DNA from: PALSA-505 sp035308365
Lineage (GTDB): Bacteria; Actinomycetota; Actinomycetes; Streptosporangiales; Streptosporangiaceae
Assembly: GCA_035308365.1 (NCBI GenBank)
Contig: DATGGU010000036.1
Span: 16,291 to 80,290 of the forward strand
Reading direction: 5' to 3'
Length of the DNA stretch: 64,000 nucleotides
Positions 18,005 to 27,107 of the stretch are shown one piece after another. Position numbers and translations under genes: made by a program. The notes below the pieces were generated by a model. That model saw nothing but the letters and a program-made list of their open reading frames with translations, made no database searches and had not been told where the DNA came from. The first letter of the stretch is position 1, and each line of letters begins with the position of its first letter.

Positions 18005-19585
18005 ATGACAGGGAATCACCAGTTCGCCGGGCCGGACCGCGCCGCGCCAATGCCGACGCTGGTCTTCGACGATGTCCAGCGTGCGGTGAGCTACTACCGT
18101 GATGACCTCGGTTTCGATACTGAGCTGGCGCGCGGCGACGCCGCGGAGGCATTTGTCCGCATGGGTGGCGCGACGATTCGGCTGCGGCAGGCACAGGCCG
18201 GGGAGTTCTCCGGCGGCAAGTCCGCGCCGTGCGACGACGATGTTGCCGACGCGGTCGTTCTCGTCGACCGTCCCTATCAGTTGTTCCGGCATTTGGAGGA
18301 TCACGGTGGCAACCCGCTGGACGTCACCGAACCCGAGCTCGCAGAATTTTTCAAGATCAGCGATTACGCTGGCAATGTTCTCGCCATAGGTCCCACCAGC
18401 GGAATGGTTCCGGCAGTGCGAAGGTTGCTGCGGCCAAAGGCCGTGGAGACACTGCAGATCAATCGCCAGAATCGGCGGAACGCACGCGAGGAAGCTCCGC
18501 ACCTGCGCAGTTTCCAGGCATTTTATGACAACCTGCCCGAGAAACGTAACATCTGCTATATGTTCTTCACCGGGGATCTTCTGCACTGGGTGGCTAAAGC
18601 GGCGAGCTATGTGCCGGACGACGTCAACCTGGTAGTTATCGGCTCGGCGTTGCCCGAATATGAACAAGAATGGCTAAGAGACGAATTGAGGCGCCCTTTC
18701 CACCACGTCGGCCTGCGCATTGACGACAACACGGCATGGGAGTTCCTGCTCGCCACGAACGAGTACAATTTCACCTGGCTGGACATCGATTGCCTGGTGA
18801 TTAACGATCAGCTATTCGACGAGATGACGGTGATGGCGCCTGACACCAGCGTCAACGCTGTCTGGTGGATGGACTCCGGGTTCGGGTTCGCGGTGGCCAG
18901 CACTTATTTCATGACCGTGAACACAATGGCCGAACGGGCTTTGCGCACGGCGGGAATCGCGGTCAGCCCGAACATGTACTCGCGTCGCCCGTTCAACCGG
19001 CAGGTGGCCGGGCGGCGCTGTTACAGCGATGTCTTGACCGGCCGGCAGCGCCGGCGGCTGCTGAAAATCTTGCCACCCGACGAATCGGGTCAGCCCAGTT
19101 TCGCGGGGGAAGGGATGACCTTGTACGACACCATGGTCGTGCACCAGTTGATGGCCAGGACGGCTGGTTTCAGCGCGCACCCGGTTCGCCGCCTGGCCAG
19201 GCGCTCCGCGGGCGGCGCCGGTTCCAGCTTCGAGGAGATCTCCGACGAGATCATTCACATCGGCGGCGTCAGCTATGCCGGCGCGCTGAGCGAATTCAGT
19301 GACTTCTACCACGCCCCGCTCACCCGGTTGCGCTATCTCCTCGCGGATTATGTGGCATTGCTCGGTGCTGCCGGGCGCCTGCCCGCCCGGTACGCCGAAC
19401 GACATGACCTGGTGGTTCGTGAACTGGCCAGGCACGGTCTCACCCCGGCAGCCGCCCTTGATGCCGCGCGCCAGCATTTGACACAGGAGCGAGGTCTTTC
19501 CGATTCGGCCGCCAGGGCGGTGATCGGGCCGCAACCCGTCAGCCGGTCCCGGGCCGATGGCGCGAGCGCGAATCCTTCCACCTGA
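18005..19585 (+). CDS. VOC-DXD fusion protein 4
   Basis: 526 aa. ATG 18005 is chosen over GTG 17996 because the GGAGG at 17992-17996 is then 8 bases upstream. The VOC domain spans residues about 15-130 (MPTLVFDDVQRAVSYYRDDL; FKISDYAGNVLAIGP). The DXD domain has ICYMFFTGDLLHWVAKAASYV, NLVVIGSALPEYEQEW and FTWLDIDCLVIN (D-I-D at residue about 260), then WWMDSGFGFAVASTYF. With protein 5 (27108) it forms a subgroup marked by FTGDLLHWVAK, DEIIHIGGVSY and LTxERGLS. It starts an operon with the degenerate A-PCP protein and the radical SAM enzyme. Sugar donor and acceptor are unknown. Confidence 0.75.
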   Translation: MTGNHQFAGPDRAAPMPTLVFDDVQRAVSYYRDDLGFDTELARGDAAEAFVRMGGATIRLRQAQAGEFSGGKSAPCDDDVADAVVLVDRPYQLFRHLEDHGGNPLDVTEPELAEFFKISDYAGNVLAIGPTSGMVPAVRRLLRPKAVETLQINRQNRRNAREEAPHLRSFQAFYDNLPEKRNICYMFFTGDLLHWVAKAASYVPDDVNLVVIGSALPEYEQEWLRDELRRPFHHVGLRIDDNTAWEFLLATNEYNFTWLDIDCLVINDQLFDEMTVMAPDTSVNAVWWMDSGFGFAVASTYFMTVNTMAERALRTAGIAVSPNMYSRRPFNRQVAGRRCYSDVLTGRQRRRLLKILPPDESGQPSFAGEGMTLYDTMVVHQLMARTAGFSAHPVRRLARRSAGGAGSSFEEISDEIIHIGGVSYAGALSEFSDFYHAPLTRLRYLLADYVALLGAAGRLPARYAERHDLVVRELARHGLTPAAALDAARQHLTQERGLSDSAARAVIGPQPVSRSRADGASANPST

Positions 19586-19599
19586 CGAGGCCGGGCGAC

Positions 19600-21549
19600 A
19601 TGGACAATCCACGTTCCGCCGGCGCCCGTGCGGGCTCCGCTCCCGGGTACGCAACGGGCGCGCCCGGTGCATCACCGGCCGGCATATCGCCCCCCGCCGT
19701 CGGCGCTGTGTTCGCCGAATATGCGGGCAAACGGCCCGGCCAGCCCGCCATTGTGGCGGCCGGCCGCACGCTCTCGTATGGCGAACTGGCCCGGCATGCC
19801 TTTGAACTGGCCCTGCGGCTGCGCCAAACCGGTGCAGGCCCGCAATCACCCGTGGCCATCTGCGTCGAAACGGGTGCGGAGCAAGCCGTGGCGGTCATGG
19901 GTTCGCTGCTGGCTGGCGTGCCGTTCCATCCCATCGACCCGGCGCTTGGCCAGCCCGCCCGATGGCAGCGGCTAGCGCGGCTGCGGGCATCGGCCGTCGT
20001 GACGCAGCCATGGCTGACCGGGCGCCTGCGGTGGCCGGCCGGTGTGACGTCCATTGCGGTGGACGCGGGCGCCCCCGCGCCAGGTGCCGCGGCGGTGACG
20101 CTCCCGCAAGCAGCCGGAACTGGCCACGTCGCCTGCATCCTGGGCACGGACTCGCCGGCCGGGGCGCTGGTTCCAGTGACCTGCGACGCGCTCTCCGGCC
20201 CGGTCCGCGACGTCGGCCAGCGCTTCGGCGTCGACAGCGCCGACCGCTTGTTGCTGGTCTCGCCGCTCGCCGATGAGATGTCGCTGTTCGGCATGCTCGC
20301 CATGCTGGCCTCGGGCGCCGCGGTCGTCATTCCCGACCACATCGACCGGTGTGCCCCGGCCATGTGGGTGAGCTTGATGAACCGGGAAGGCGTGACCATC
20401 TGGCACTCTCCGCCCGCCCTCGCCGCGCTGCTCGCCGGGCACCTGGCAACGACGGGCGTGACCGCGCGGACCCTCAGGCTCGCGCTTGCCGGGGGGGAGC
20501 CGCTTGCGCCGTCACTGGTCGTGCGGCTGCGCCGCCTGTTCGGCCGGTCGCTGCGGATCGCCAATCTCGGCGGCGCCGTGGCCGCGGGGCTGTGGTCGTG
20601 CTGTATGGAAATCGGCGAGGCCGATGGGCTGGACGGGTGTCTGCCGATCGGGACGCCGATCGCCGGCACGAGCGCATACGCCTTGACCGGCACCATGACC
20701 AGCTGCCCTCCTGAGGCTGTTGGGCGACTGTACTTCGGCGGCCCGGGACTGGCGGCGGGCTACTGGGACGACCCGGAGCGGTCTGCCGCCGACTTCGTCA
20801 CTCATCCAGCGACCGGCGAACGGCTCTACCGAAGCGCGCAGTTTGGCAGGTTGCTTGCGAATGGCGCGATTCAGGTGATCGGTGCCTGCGTACCGGGCAT
20901 CGACGACGACCCCGGCCGTCTTCTCGCGATCCGCGCGGTGGAGGATGCGCTGGCCGCGCTCGACGGCGTGCTGTCGGCTGCCGTCGTGCCAGCCGGCGAT
21001 GGTTGCGCCGGTTACGTCAAGCTGGTTGCGGGGGCGGGGGTGACCAGCGCCGAATTGCTCGGCCAGGTGCGCGCGAAGGTTCCCGCCGATCTCGTCCCGG
21101 CCCGCATCGACATCGTGGCCGCGCTGCCGCTCAGCCCGAGCGGCCGCGTCGACAGGTCCGCGCTGGCGGCAGTCGCGGGTGGCAGAACTGCTTTGGCGAT
21201 GGAACCCCGACGCCGAGCCGGCGCCGCGCGGGAGCAGGAAGGCCCCGGGCAGGAGCGGGAAGACTCCTGGGAGGAGCGGGAGGGGGCCGCCAGGCCCGAT
21301 GCTGCCGGCCTGGCCGCCCGCGCCTGTGAACTCGCCGCAAGCATCCTCGGCGTCGGCGCCGTCGAGCCAGATCAGAACCTCGCAGATCTTGGCGCCACCT
21401 CGATCCAGCTCGTGCGCCTGGCGAGGTGTGCCGAGGAGGACCTTGGCGTGGAGGTCGACGTGGAGGACTTTTTCTGGCTCCCTTCGGTCGCGGTCCTGCT
21501 CGGCCGGCCCAGCGGCGAACCAGAACACCAAGACAACAGGATTGCCTGA
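19600..21549 (+). CDS. Degenerate A domain-PCP didomain protein (A*-PCP)
   Basis: 649 aa. The first 550 residues are recognisably an adenylation domain (VFAEYAGKRPGQPAIVAAGR, LSYGELARHA), but the core motifs are lost. The A3 P-loop TSGSTGxPKG is replaced by LGTDSPAGALVPVT, the A5 motif is unreadable, and A10 is SGRVDR with no catalytic lysine. It resembles the A* domain of the protein at 54746 in the same places. The PCP near the end keeps DLGATSIQLV, so its serine is intact. It is followed by a linker rich in Glu, Arg and Gly at 21220-21300. I infer a non-adenylating carrier protein loaded in trans, possibly by the cysteine-activating A domain at 46947-54758, as reported for bleomycin BlmIII. 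No oxidase domain is present. Confidence 0.85.
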   Translation: MDNPRSAGARAGSAPGYATGAPGASPAGISPPAVGAVFAEYAGKRPGQPAIVAAGRTLSYGELARHAFELALRLRQTGAGPQSPVAICVETGAEQAVAVMGSLLAGVPFHPIDPALGQPARWQRLARLRASAVVTQPWLTGRLRWPAGVTSIAVDAGAPAPGAAAVTLPQAAGTGHVACILGTDSPAGALVPVTCDALSGPVRDVGQRFGVDSADRLLLVSPLADEMSLFGMLAMLASGAAVVIPDHIDRCAPAMWVSLMNREGVTIWHSPPALAALLAGHLATTGVTARTLRLALAGGEPLAPSLVVRLRRLFGRSLRIANLGGAVAAGLWSCCMEIGEADGLDGCLPIGTPIAGTSAYALTGTMTSCPPEAVGRLYFGGPGLAAGYWDDPERSAADFVTHPATGERLYRSAQFGRLLANGAIQVIGACVPGIDDDPGRLLAIRAVEDALAALDGVLSAAVVPAGDGCAGYVKLVAGAGVTSAELLGQVRAKVPADLVPARIDIVAALPLSPSGRVDRSALAAVAGGRTALAMEPRRRAGAAREQEGPGQEREDSWEEREGAARPDAAGLAARACELAASILGVGAVEPDQNLADLGATSIQLVRLARCAEEDLGVEVDVEDFFWLPSVAVLLGRPSGEPEHQDNRIA

Positions 21550-21577
21550 TGTCACGCAGGCGATGTAGCGTCGTATC

Positions 21578-22900
21578 GTGCCATCGATGAAGCTCCCACA
21601 GGCGCCAAACCAATCGCCACCACCGGCGGGCGCCTTCCGCGATGTGCCGCCTGGCAAGCTGTTCGAATTGGTGGCAGCGCAGCTGGACGATCATGCGCGC
21701 GATTTGCTCATCTACCTGCACGTCCCGTTCTGCAGCTCCAAATGCCATTTCTGTGACTTCGTCGCCGACCTCGACGTCCGGGATTTGCTCAGCGGTACCG
21801 AGGTCCGTGGCCGGTACGTGTCCGCGCTGTGCGAGCAGATCTCTTACTACGGGCCGAGGCTGGGCGAGCTCGGATACCAGCCAAAGCTCATCTACTGGGG
21901 GGGCGGGACACCGTCGCGGCTGGCACCTGACGAGCTTGAGCGGATCATCGCCACACTGGCCAGCAGTTTCGATCTCGGCGCTGTCCAGGAGCACAGCTTC
22001 GAGTCGAGCCCCGAGACGCTCACCGTCGAGAAGGTTGACTGCCTGCGCCGCAGCGGTGTCGACCGGATCAGCATCGGTGTGCAGTCGTTCGTCGAGGAGG
22101 AACTGCGCAGAGCCGGGCGGGCACATTCGGCAGAGCAGGCGCAGGAGGCGGCGCGGGCCGTCCGTCGCGGCGGAATCGAGAACTTCAACCTTGATCTCAT
22201 CACATCGATGCCGGGACAGTCGCTCGCTGATGTCCGCCTGTCGGCGGAGAAGTGCATCGAGCTGCAGCCGACTCACGTCACGGTCTACGCGTATCGCGCC
22301 GATCCGCGAACGATAATGGCTAAGCAGATTGGCCGCGGCATCCGGCCGTCAGCTCGTTTCGCGCACATGCTCGAGTCGTTCCAGCTATGTCAGGATATTC
22401 TCGTCAGGGCCGGATATGAAGAATATGCTCTGGGGCATTTCGCACGGGATGGGCTCCGGTTCCGTGGCGAGTCGTATTATTTCGACCTGGGCGGCGACTT
22501 CATCGGTTTCGGCAGCGGCGCCGGGTCAACTCTCGGCCACTACTCCATATCGAACTCGCACAAGACGTTTCACCGCTACCGCGATGATCCGCTGACGGTC
22601 GAGTGCTGCGAGCGCTACACGCCGGAAAATATCGGCATAATATCCCGCGAACTGCGGCTCGCCCTGCTCACCTGGAGCGGAATTGACCGGGGCCGGTTCG
22701 AACGCCTCTTCGGCTATCCACTCGCGATGCTGCGCGGCCAGCAGATATTCGCGGACTACCTCGATTACTTCCGGTTCTGTGGGGCCGAAATCGTCGAGGA
22801 CGACCGGGGCCTTCGGGTGAGCCAGGAGACCAGGCTGCGCGCCCACCTGCGCTCCTACGTCACGTCGATGGAGTACGTAAAGGGCCCGAGGCCGGCGTAA
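21578..22900 (+). CDS. HemN-like radical SAM enzyme
   Basis: 440 aa (GTG 21578; ATG 21587 is also possible). YLHVPFCSSKCHFCDF holds the CxxxCxxC cluster motif, followed by YWGGGTPSRL, SPETLTVEKV, GVQSFVEEEL and FNLDLITSMPGQS, the typical order of HemN relatives. The C-terminal HemN domain (YYFDLGGDFIGFGSGAGSTL) is present. A housekeeping coproporphyrinogen dehydrogenase is unlikely in the middle of this cluster. HemN-like class C radical SAM methylases methylate or cyclise heteroaromatic or peptide carbons, including thiazoles in thiopeptides. C-methylation of the peptide or a thiazole is therefore a reasonable inference. Operon partner of VOC-DXD protein 4 and A*-PCP. Confidence 0.85.
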   Translation: MPSMKLPQAPNQSPPPAGAFRDVPPGKLFELVAAQLDDHARDLLIYLHVPFCSSKCHFCDFVADLDVRDLLSGTEVRGRYVSALCEQISYYGPRLGELGYQPKLIYWGGGTPSRLAPDELERIIATLASSFDLGAVQEHSFESSPETLTVEKVDCLRRSGVDRISIGVQSFVEEELRRAGRAHSAEQAQEAARAVRRGGIENFNLDLITSMPGQSLADVRLSAEKCIELQPTHVTVYAYRADPRTIMAKQIGRGIRPSARFAHMLESFQLCQDILVRAGYEEYALGHFARDGLRFRGESYYFDLGGDFIGFGSGAGSTLGHYSISNSHKTFHRYRDDPLTVECCERYTPENIGIISRELRLALLTWSGIDRGRFERLFGYPLAMLRGQQIFADYLDYFRFCGAEIVEDDRGLRVSQETRLRAHLRSYVTSMEYVKGPRPA

Positions 22901-22989
22901 CGGCTCCTGCCGGGCCGGCCTTGCCTGGCGGGGTCAGCGGCAGGGAAGGCTTTCCGTGCCGCGCAGGCGATCCGCCGGGTGGTTGTTCA

Positions 22990-24141
22990 TCACCGGAGCA
23001 CTCCAGCTGGCGGTCGCCGTGTCACCGCCGAACGGACCTCCTTCACGACGGTGTCCACCGCCCCATCGTCGAGCGCCTGGTGCATGGGCAGGCAAAGCGT
23101 CTCGAGCGCTGCTTGCTCGGCACCCGGCAGGACGGACCGGTCAGCGAACGCGTGGACCTTGTGCAGCGGCGGATAGCGGAGCGTCGTGTAGACGCCCCGT
23201 TCGTACAGGCGCCGGGCCAGCGCGTTGCGCATCTCGGCGTCTACCTGTATCCAGTAGAGCCAGTGGGAAGACTCGGACCCAGGTGGCGACGGGGGCGGGC
23301 AGCGCAGCCCGGGGACGCCGGCGAACTCGGAATCGTAGTACGCGGCTATGGCCCGGCGGCGGGCGATGAATCCCGGCAGGCGGCGGAGCTGGACCCGCCC
23401 TATGGCCGAGGCGAGGTCGTTGGTGACGGACCGGCGCGAGAACGATGAAAGCTCGAACTCCCACCAGCGGTCGGTCTGCTGCACCTGAGAAAACCCGCTG
23501 GTCTGCTCCAGGCCGAGGTAGGCGATCTTGGCAGCGCGCGCCGCGAGCTCCGGATCGCGGGCGAAGAGCATGCCACCATCCCCGGTCACGAGGATTTTCA
23601 TGGCATCGAAACTCCACGCCCCGAAGTCGCCAAAGGTCCCGCACGCCTGGCCGTCCACGCGGGAGGCGACCGAAGTGGCGGTGTCCTCCACGAGGGCGAT
23701 CCCCCGCGCCCGGCACAGCGCGGCGACGTCCGCCGCCTCTCCTGGGTAGCCGCCGTAGTGCAGGAGGATCACCGCCCTGGTCCGGCTGGAAAGCTTGGCC
23801 TCGATGTCCGCCACGCCGGCGTTCAGCGACCACGGGTTCACGTCGCAGAAGACCGGCCGCGCGCCGCGGGCCGCCACCGCGTTCGCGGCGCCGACGAAGC
23901 TGATCGCCGGAAGCACCACCTCGCAGCCCGGCCCCACCTCCAGCAGTTCCATCGCGATGAACATCGCTTCGGTACAGCAGTTGACCGATGTCATGCGCTC
24001 GGGTCCAACCCCCACATGCTGCGCGAATTCATCCTCGAACAGCTTCGTTTGAGGGCCCCGGCCAATCCAGCCGCTCTCGAATACCGCACGGACCGCGGCA
24101 AGTTCCTCGTCCCCCAGCGTCGGCTGGAAAATGTTGATCAT
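22990..24141 (-). CDS. DegT/DnrJ/EryC1/StrS family PLP aminotransferase, copy 1
   Basis: 383 aa, a normal family length. ATG 24141 follows an AGGGGAG box. Visible family features are FESGWIGRGPQTKLFEDEFA near the start, the PLP Asp in ALVEDTATSVASR, and the Schiff-base lysine in SFDAMKILVTGDGGML (about residue 185). Such enzymes add an amino group to a keto-sugar nucleotide. The gene lies 10 bases after a carbamoyltransferase and downstream of an NAD-dependent epimerase/dehydratase in the same minus-strand operon, fitting an amino-sugar pathway. Variants that act as dehydratases lack the lysine, which is present here. The exact sugar position cannot be told. Confidence 0.9.
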   Translation of the reverse strand: MINIFQPTLGDEELAAVRAVFESGWIGRGPQTKLFEDEFAQHVGVGPERMTSVNCCTEAMFIAMELLEVGPGCEVVLPAISFVGAANAVAARGARPVFCDVNPWSLNAGVADIEAKLSSRTRAVILLHYGGYPGEAADVAALCRARGIALVEDTATSVASRVDGQACGTFGDFGAWSFDAMKILVTGDGGMLFARDPELAARAAKIAYLGLEQTSGFSQVQQTDRWWEFELSSFSRRSVTNDLASAIGRVQLRRLPGFIARRRAIAAYYDSEFAGVPGLRCPPPSPPGSESSHWLYWIQVDAEMRNALARRLYERGVYTTLRYPPLHKVHAFADRSVLPGAEQAALETLCLPMHQALDDGAVDTVVKEVRSAVTRRPPAGVLR

Positions 24142-24151
24142 GCTGCTCCCC

Positions 24152-25813
24152 TCAGTTCGGCGGGCGCTCGTATAGGCGGCCTTGCGACCAGACGTACCGT
24201 GTTCGCCCCCAGCCCGTCGCGCTTGCGACGTCAGGGAAGAAGCCGCACCCCTTGAGGTTGGCGCTGGTGTTGCACAAGACCGGGATCGCGCTGCGCCGCT
24301 CGTACGCTTCGAGCAGGGTCGTCAGCCCGGGATTCTGCTCACGGGTGACGGTCTGCAGGCGCGCGGTCCCGTCGATGTGGACGACCGCGGGGATCACGGA
24401 CCGCCAGGGATCACGGACGCGGTGGGTGAACAGCATGTACGGGTCGGGCGTCCCGGGATCGAAGATGCGGGGCGCCTCGCTGGCCAGGCAAACGGGTGCG
24501 ACCGGCCGGTACCATTCACGGCCCTTGATCCGGTTGAGGGTTTCGGTGGTCCGCCGGTCCGTCGCCGCGCACAGGATGCTGCGGTTTCCGAGCGCCCGCG
24601 GCCCCAGTTCGGCCCGGCCGTTGAGAAACACCACAGGCTCGCCGGTTTCGTGCAACAGGCCCGCCAGCTCCGCAAGGGAGCAGGCACGATCGGTCCATCC
24701 CGGGGCCGGCCGGCTTGGCCGCAGTGGCTGCCCGCTGTACGGATTCCACGCCAGCACGCTGCGCCGCTCGTAGACGATGCACGCGGCCATCGCGGTCCCC
24801 AGGGCCGATCCCGCGTCGTTGGGGAACGGGGGGACCCATACGTCGCTGAACAGGCCGCATGAGCGCAATGCCGTATTCCAGGCGATGTTCAGCGCACAGC
24901 CACCGGTGAAACAGAGGTTCGGTGCCTTGGCGTCATGCTGGCGCAGCCTGTCGGCCAGTGCGGCGATCAGGCGCTGGCCCAGGTAGAACTGAAATGTCGC
25001 GATAATTGACGCCGAGTCCAGCCGGTGGGCCGCGCCCAGCGAAGCGATCTTGCGGGCCACCGGAAAGCTGGTCAGCCGTGATGCGCTGCCGCCAGCCGCG
25101 GGCATGACCTCCGCGAGCGCCGTCAGCAGCGATGTGGCGACCTCACCCAGCGCGGCATAGGCCATTGCCCGGCCGGGCAGCGAGAGTTCCGCATCGCCGA
25201 TGTCTTCGCCGGCCAGCGCCTCATCGTCGCAGCGGAACGGGTCAAGGTGAGCCGCGAGCACCGGGTAAACGTTGCCGGCCAGGGCGAAGAGGGGACCCAG
25301 GGCGGTGATGCGGCAGCCCGCGGCGCTGCTTTCGGCGTGGTACAGGCGAGGTGACATTCCCCCGTCCCAGGCCAGCACGAACGCATCCTCGCCGCGCTGG
25401 GCAAAAGGGCTGGCGCAGTAAGTCCCGGCCACATGGCCGGCCGCGTGTGTATAGCTGACGTATTCGATCGGCTGGCCGTCGAATACTATTTTCCCCCGCC
25501 GTTCGGCCAGCACCGGGTCGCCCGCCCGGCGCTCGTTGTACGGGGCGACGGGCAGCCATCCATCGGCACCGCTCACGCGGGGGGTCGGCGCGACGACCCG
25601 TTCTCCCGCCCAGCCATCTATCGCGAAGACGTCCACATCCCCTGGTGCGATGCCACCCGCGCTGAGAGCCGCATCGACGCTGACGTCGGCCAGTGCGGCG
25701 TGCCGCGGGTTGTTGCCGGTTTTTTCGGCCTCGTAGCTGAGCACCAGGGCGCCGTCTACGATGAGCGCGACGCAGCCGTCATGAGTGGTCTTGACACCGC
25801 AGACGACAGACAT
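24152..25813 (-). CDS. NodU/CmcH-family carbamoyltransferase, copy B
   Basis: 553 aa. ATG 25813 is preceded by GGAGG. It is the most divergent of the four copies: it starts MSVVCGVKTTHDGCVALIVDG, the metal site reads YTHAAGHVAGTY rather than HHEAHA, and the C-terminal half has AELGPRALGNRSILCAA and PVLCNTSANLKGCGFFP. The overall Kae1-like plus YrdC-like layout and length are those of O-carbamoyltransferases. It is located between a sugar epimerase/dehydratase and a sugar aminotransferase, so a carbamoylated amino sugar is a reasonable guess. The changes around the metal site could mean a different acceptor or lower activity. Confidence 0.88.
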   Translation of the reverse strand: MSVVCGVKTTHDGCVALIVDGALVLSYEAEKTGNNPRHAALADVSVDAALSAGGIAPGDVDVFAIDGWAGERVVAPTPRVSGADGWLPVAPYNERRAGDPVLAERRGKIVFDGQPIEYVSYTHAAGHVAGTYCASPFAQRGEDAFVLAWDGGMSPRLYHAESSAAGCRITALGPLFALAGNVYPVLAAHLDPFRCDDEALAGEDIGDAELSLPGRAMAYAALGEVATSLLTALAEVMPAAGGSASRLTSFPVARKIASLGAAHRLDSASIIATFQFYLGQRLIAALADRLRQHDAKAPNLCFTGGCALNIAWNTALRSCGLFSDVWVPPFPNDAGSALGTAMAACIVYERRSVLAWNPYSGQPLRPSRPAPGWTDRACSLAELAGLLHETGEPVVFLNGRAELGPRALGNRSILCAATDRRTTETLNRIKGREWYRPVAPVCLASEAPRIFDPGTPDPYMLFTHRVRDPWRSVIPAVVHIDGTARLQTVTREQNPGLTTLLEAYERRSAIPVLCNTSANLKGCGFFPDVASATGWGRTRYVWSQGRLYERPPN

Positions 25814-25849
25814 CGGTGTACCGCCTCCCGTCCGCTCGGGTATTTCCGC

Positions 25850-26818
25850 TCACGTCATCGCGCCGGCCCGGGAGCGGGCGTGCAGCCACAGCTCCCCAAT
25901 GGAATCCTCCAGGGGGCGGAATGCCGACCAGGCGAGCAACTCGCCCGCCGTGCGCGGGTCGACCTCTAACCACTCGGCCTCTGGCGGCCCCCGGCGGGTG
26001 GCCGTATGCGGTTCGTCCTCCACGATCTGCACGGACAGGCCGCTGGCGTCGATGAGGAGACTGACGAGCTGGCGAACGCTGACGGCCTGACCTCGCCCGA
26101 TGTTGACGACCCGGCCGCTGACCGGGGCCATCGCGGCCGCGAGGATCGCGCGGGCCGCGTCCTTGCAGTCGACGAAATCGCGGTGGGCACGCATCGTGTA
26201 CAGCCGGACCACGCCTGGCCGGCCCTCCCGCGCGCAGGTGGCGAGCTGCGCCGCGACCTTGCCCAGCAGGCTGACGCGGGGCAAGCCGGGCCCGGTCACG
26301 TTAGCCAGGCGCAGCAGCATCCCGTCCATTTCGTCCCGGGCCAGGGCCCGCAGCACGGCCAGGGAGCCCGCCAGCTTGCTCCGCCCGTACCCGGTAACGG
26401 GCCGAAGCGGAGCGTTCTCGGTCACGGCCACACCCCGCGGCATCGGGGCGTATTCGTTAACGGAGCCGAGGTGAATGAGCCGGGGTGGCGAACTCAGCGC
26501 CGACAAGGCCGCCACCAGATGCTCTGCCGCGCGGACATTGCTGTCCTGCAGTTCGGCGCCGGTCGGAGACCAGACAGCTCCGGCCGCGTTCACGACGACA
26601 TCAGGGCGCTCGGCCCGCAACAGCCGCACGACTTCGGCCGGGGCGTTGCGGTGGGCGAGATCCAGCGATACGAACCGGTGACCGCCCGTGTTTTTACCGG
26701 GATCCCGGGCCACCACGAGGAGCTGATGGCCTGCCCCGGCGAATTCGGCGCATATGTGGCGCCCGATGAACCCCGTTCCCCCGATCACGACGGTACGACG
26801 GTCACCGGGGCCCGTCAT
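25850..26818 (-). CDS. NAD-dependent epimerase/dehydratase (extended SDR)
   Basis: 322 aa from ATG 26818; the open frame extends to 27136 but the extension is low-complexity and without motifs. RTVVIGGTGFIGRHICAEF is the Rossmann GxxGxxG motif, HLGSVNEYAP holds the catalytic Ser region, and YGRSKLAGSL holds the catalytic Tyr-x-x-x-Lys. Family members epimerise, dehydrate or reduce nucleotide sugars. It heads the minus-strand operon with carbamoyltransferase B and aminotransferase 1. No clear Shine-Dalgarno precedes the chosen start. The reaction cannot be fixed from motifs alone. Confidence 0.85.
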   Translation of the reverse strand: MTGPGDRRTVVIGGTGFIGRHICAEFAGAGHQLLVVARDPGKNTGGHRFVSLDLAHRNAPAEVVRLLRAERPDVVVNAAGAVWSPTGAELQDSNVRAAEHLVAALSALSSPPRLIHLGSVNEYAPMPRGVAVTENAPLRPVTGYGRSKLAGSLAVLRALARDEMDGMLLRLANVTGPGLPRVSLLGKVAAQLATCAREGRPGVVRLYTMRAHRDFVDCKDAARAILAAAMAPVSGRVVNIGRGQAVSVRQLVSLLIDASGLSVQIVEDEPHTATRRGPPEAEWLEVDPRTAGELLAWSAFRPLEDSIGELWLHARSRAGAMT

Positions 26819-27107
26819 GAGCGGCGCCCGTCCGCACATGGCTGCCAGATCGCCCAGGACGCCGCGCTGCCGATGCGAGTCTCGCGGCCCGCCACTGCGG
26901 GAGTCATCTGCCTGTTCGCCGCGTCCAAGAGTGCTCTCAGTCCCACTGTCGGGCTCCTCCTCCGCGATGTCATCGTACCAGGCTTGCCTGTTTTGTTTTA
27001 GTATCGTCTCAGGAGCTGCCGGCCGCAGAACCCCTGAGCGGTCAGGTCCATCCGGAGCGGCAGCAGCCGGGCCGGCCGGGTTCCGGCCGGCCGCCGTAGC
27101 AGGCTGA
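26819..27107. promoter_or_regulatory. Divergent intergenic region, 289 bp
   Basis: The gap between the minus-strand sugar operon and the plus-strand DXD gene must contain both promoters. A short AT-rich run occurs at 26984-27004 (TTGCCTGTTTTGTTTTAGTAT), but no correctly spaced -35/-10 pair was found. It also contains the GC hairpin at 27070-27092. No VOC coding remnant was recognised here. Confidence 0.4.
27070..27092 (+). repeat. Perfect GC hairpin, 10-bp stem, 3-base loop
   Basis: Arms GGCCGGCCGG (27070-27079) and CCGGCCGGCC (27083-27092) enclose GTT. It ends 15 bases before the ATG at 27108, so if transcribed in the plus direction it would sit in the 5' leader of the DXD gene and could hamper or time ribosome entry. 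No U-run follows, so it is not a classical terminator. Confidence 0.6.

Noticed and set aside
21578..22900. Coproporphyrinogen dehydrogenase for heme synthesis
   Set aside because: Position inside an NRPS/glycosylation operon argues for a class C-like biosynthetic enzyme, although this is not proven.
22901..22989. Terminator between convergent radical SAM and aminotransferase genes
   Set aside because: Only imperfect short GC inverted repeats were found, with no stable stem or T-run.
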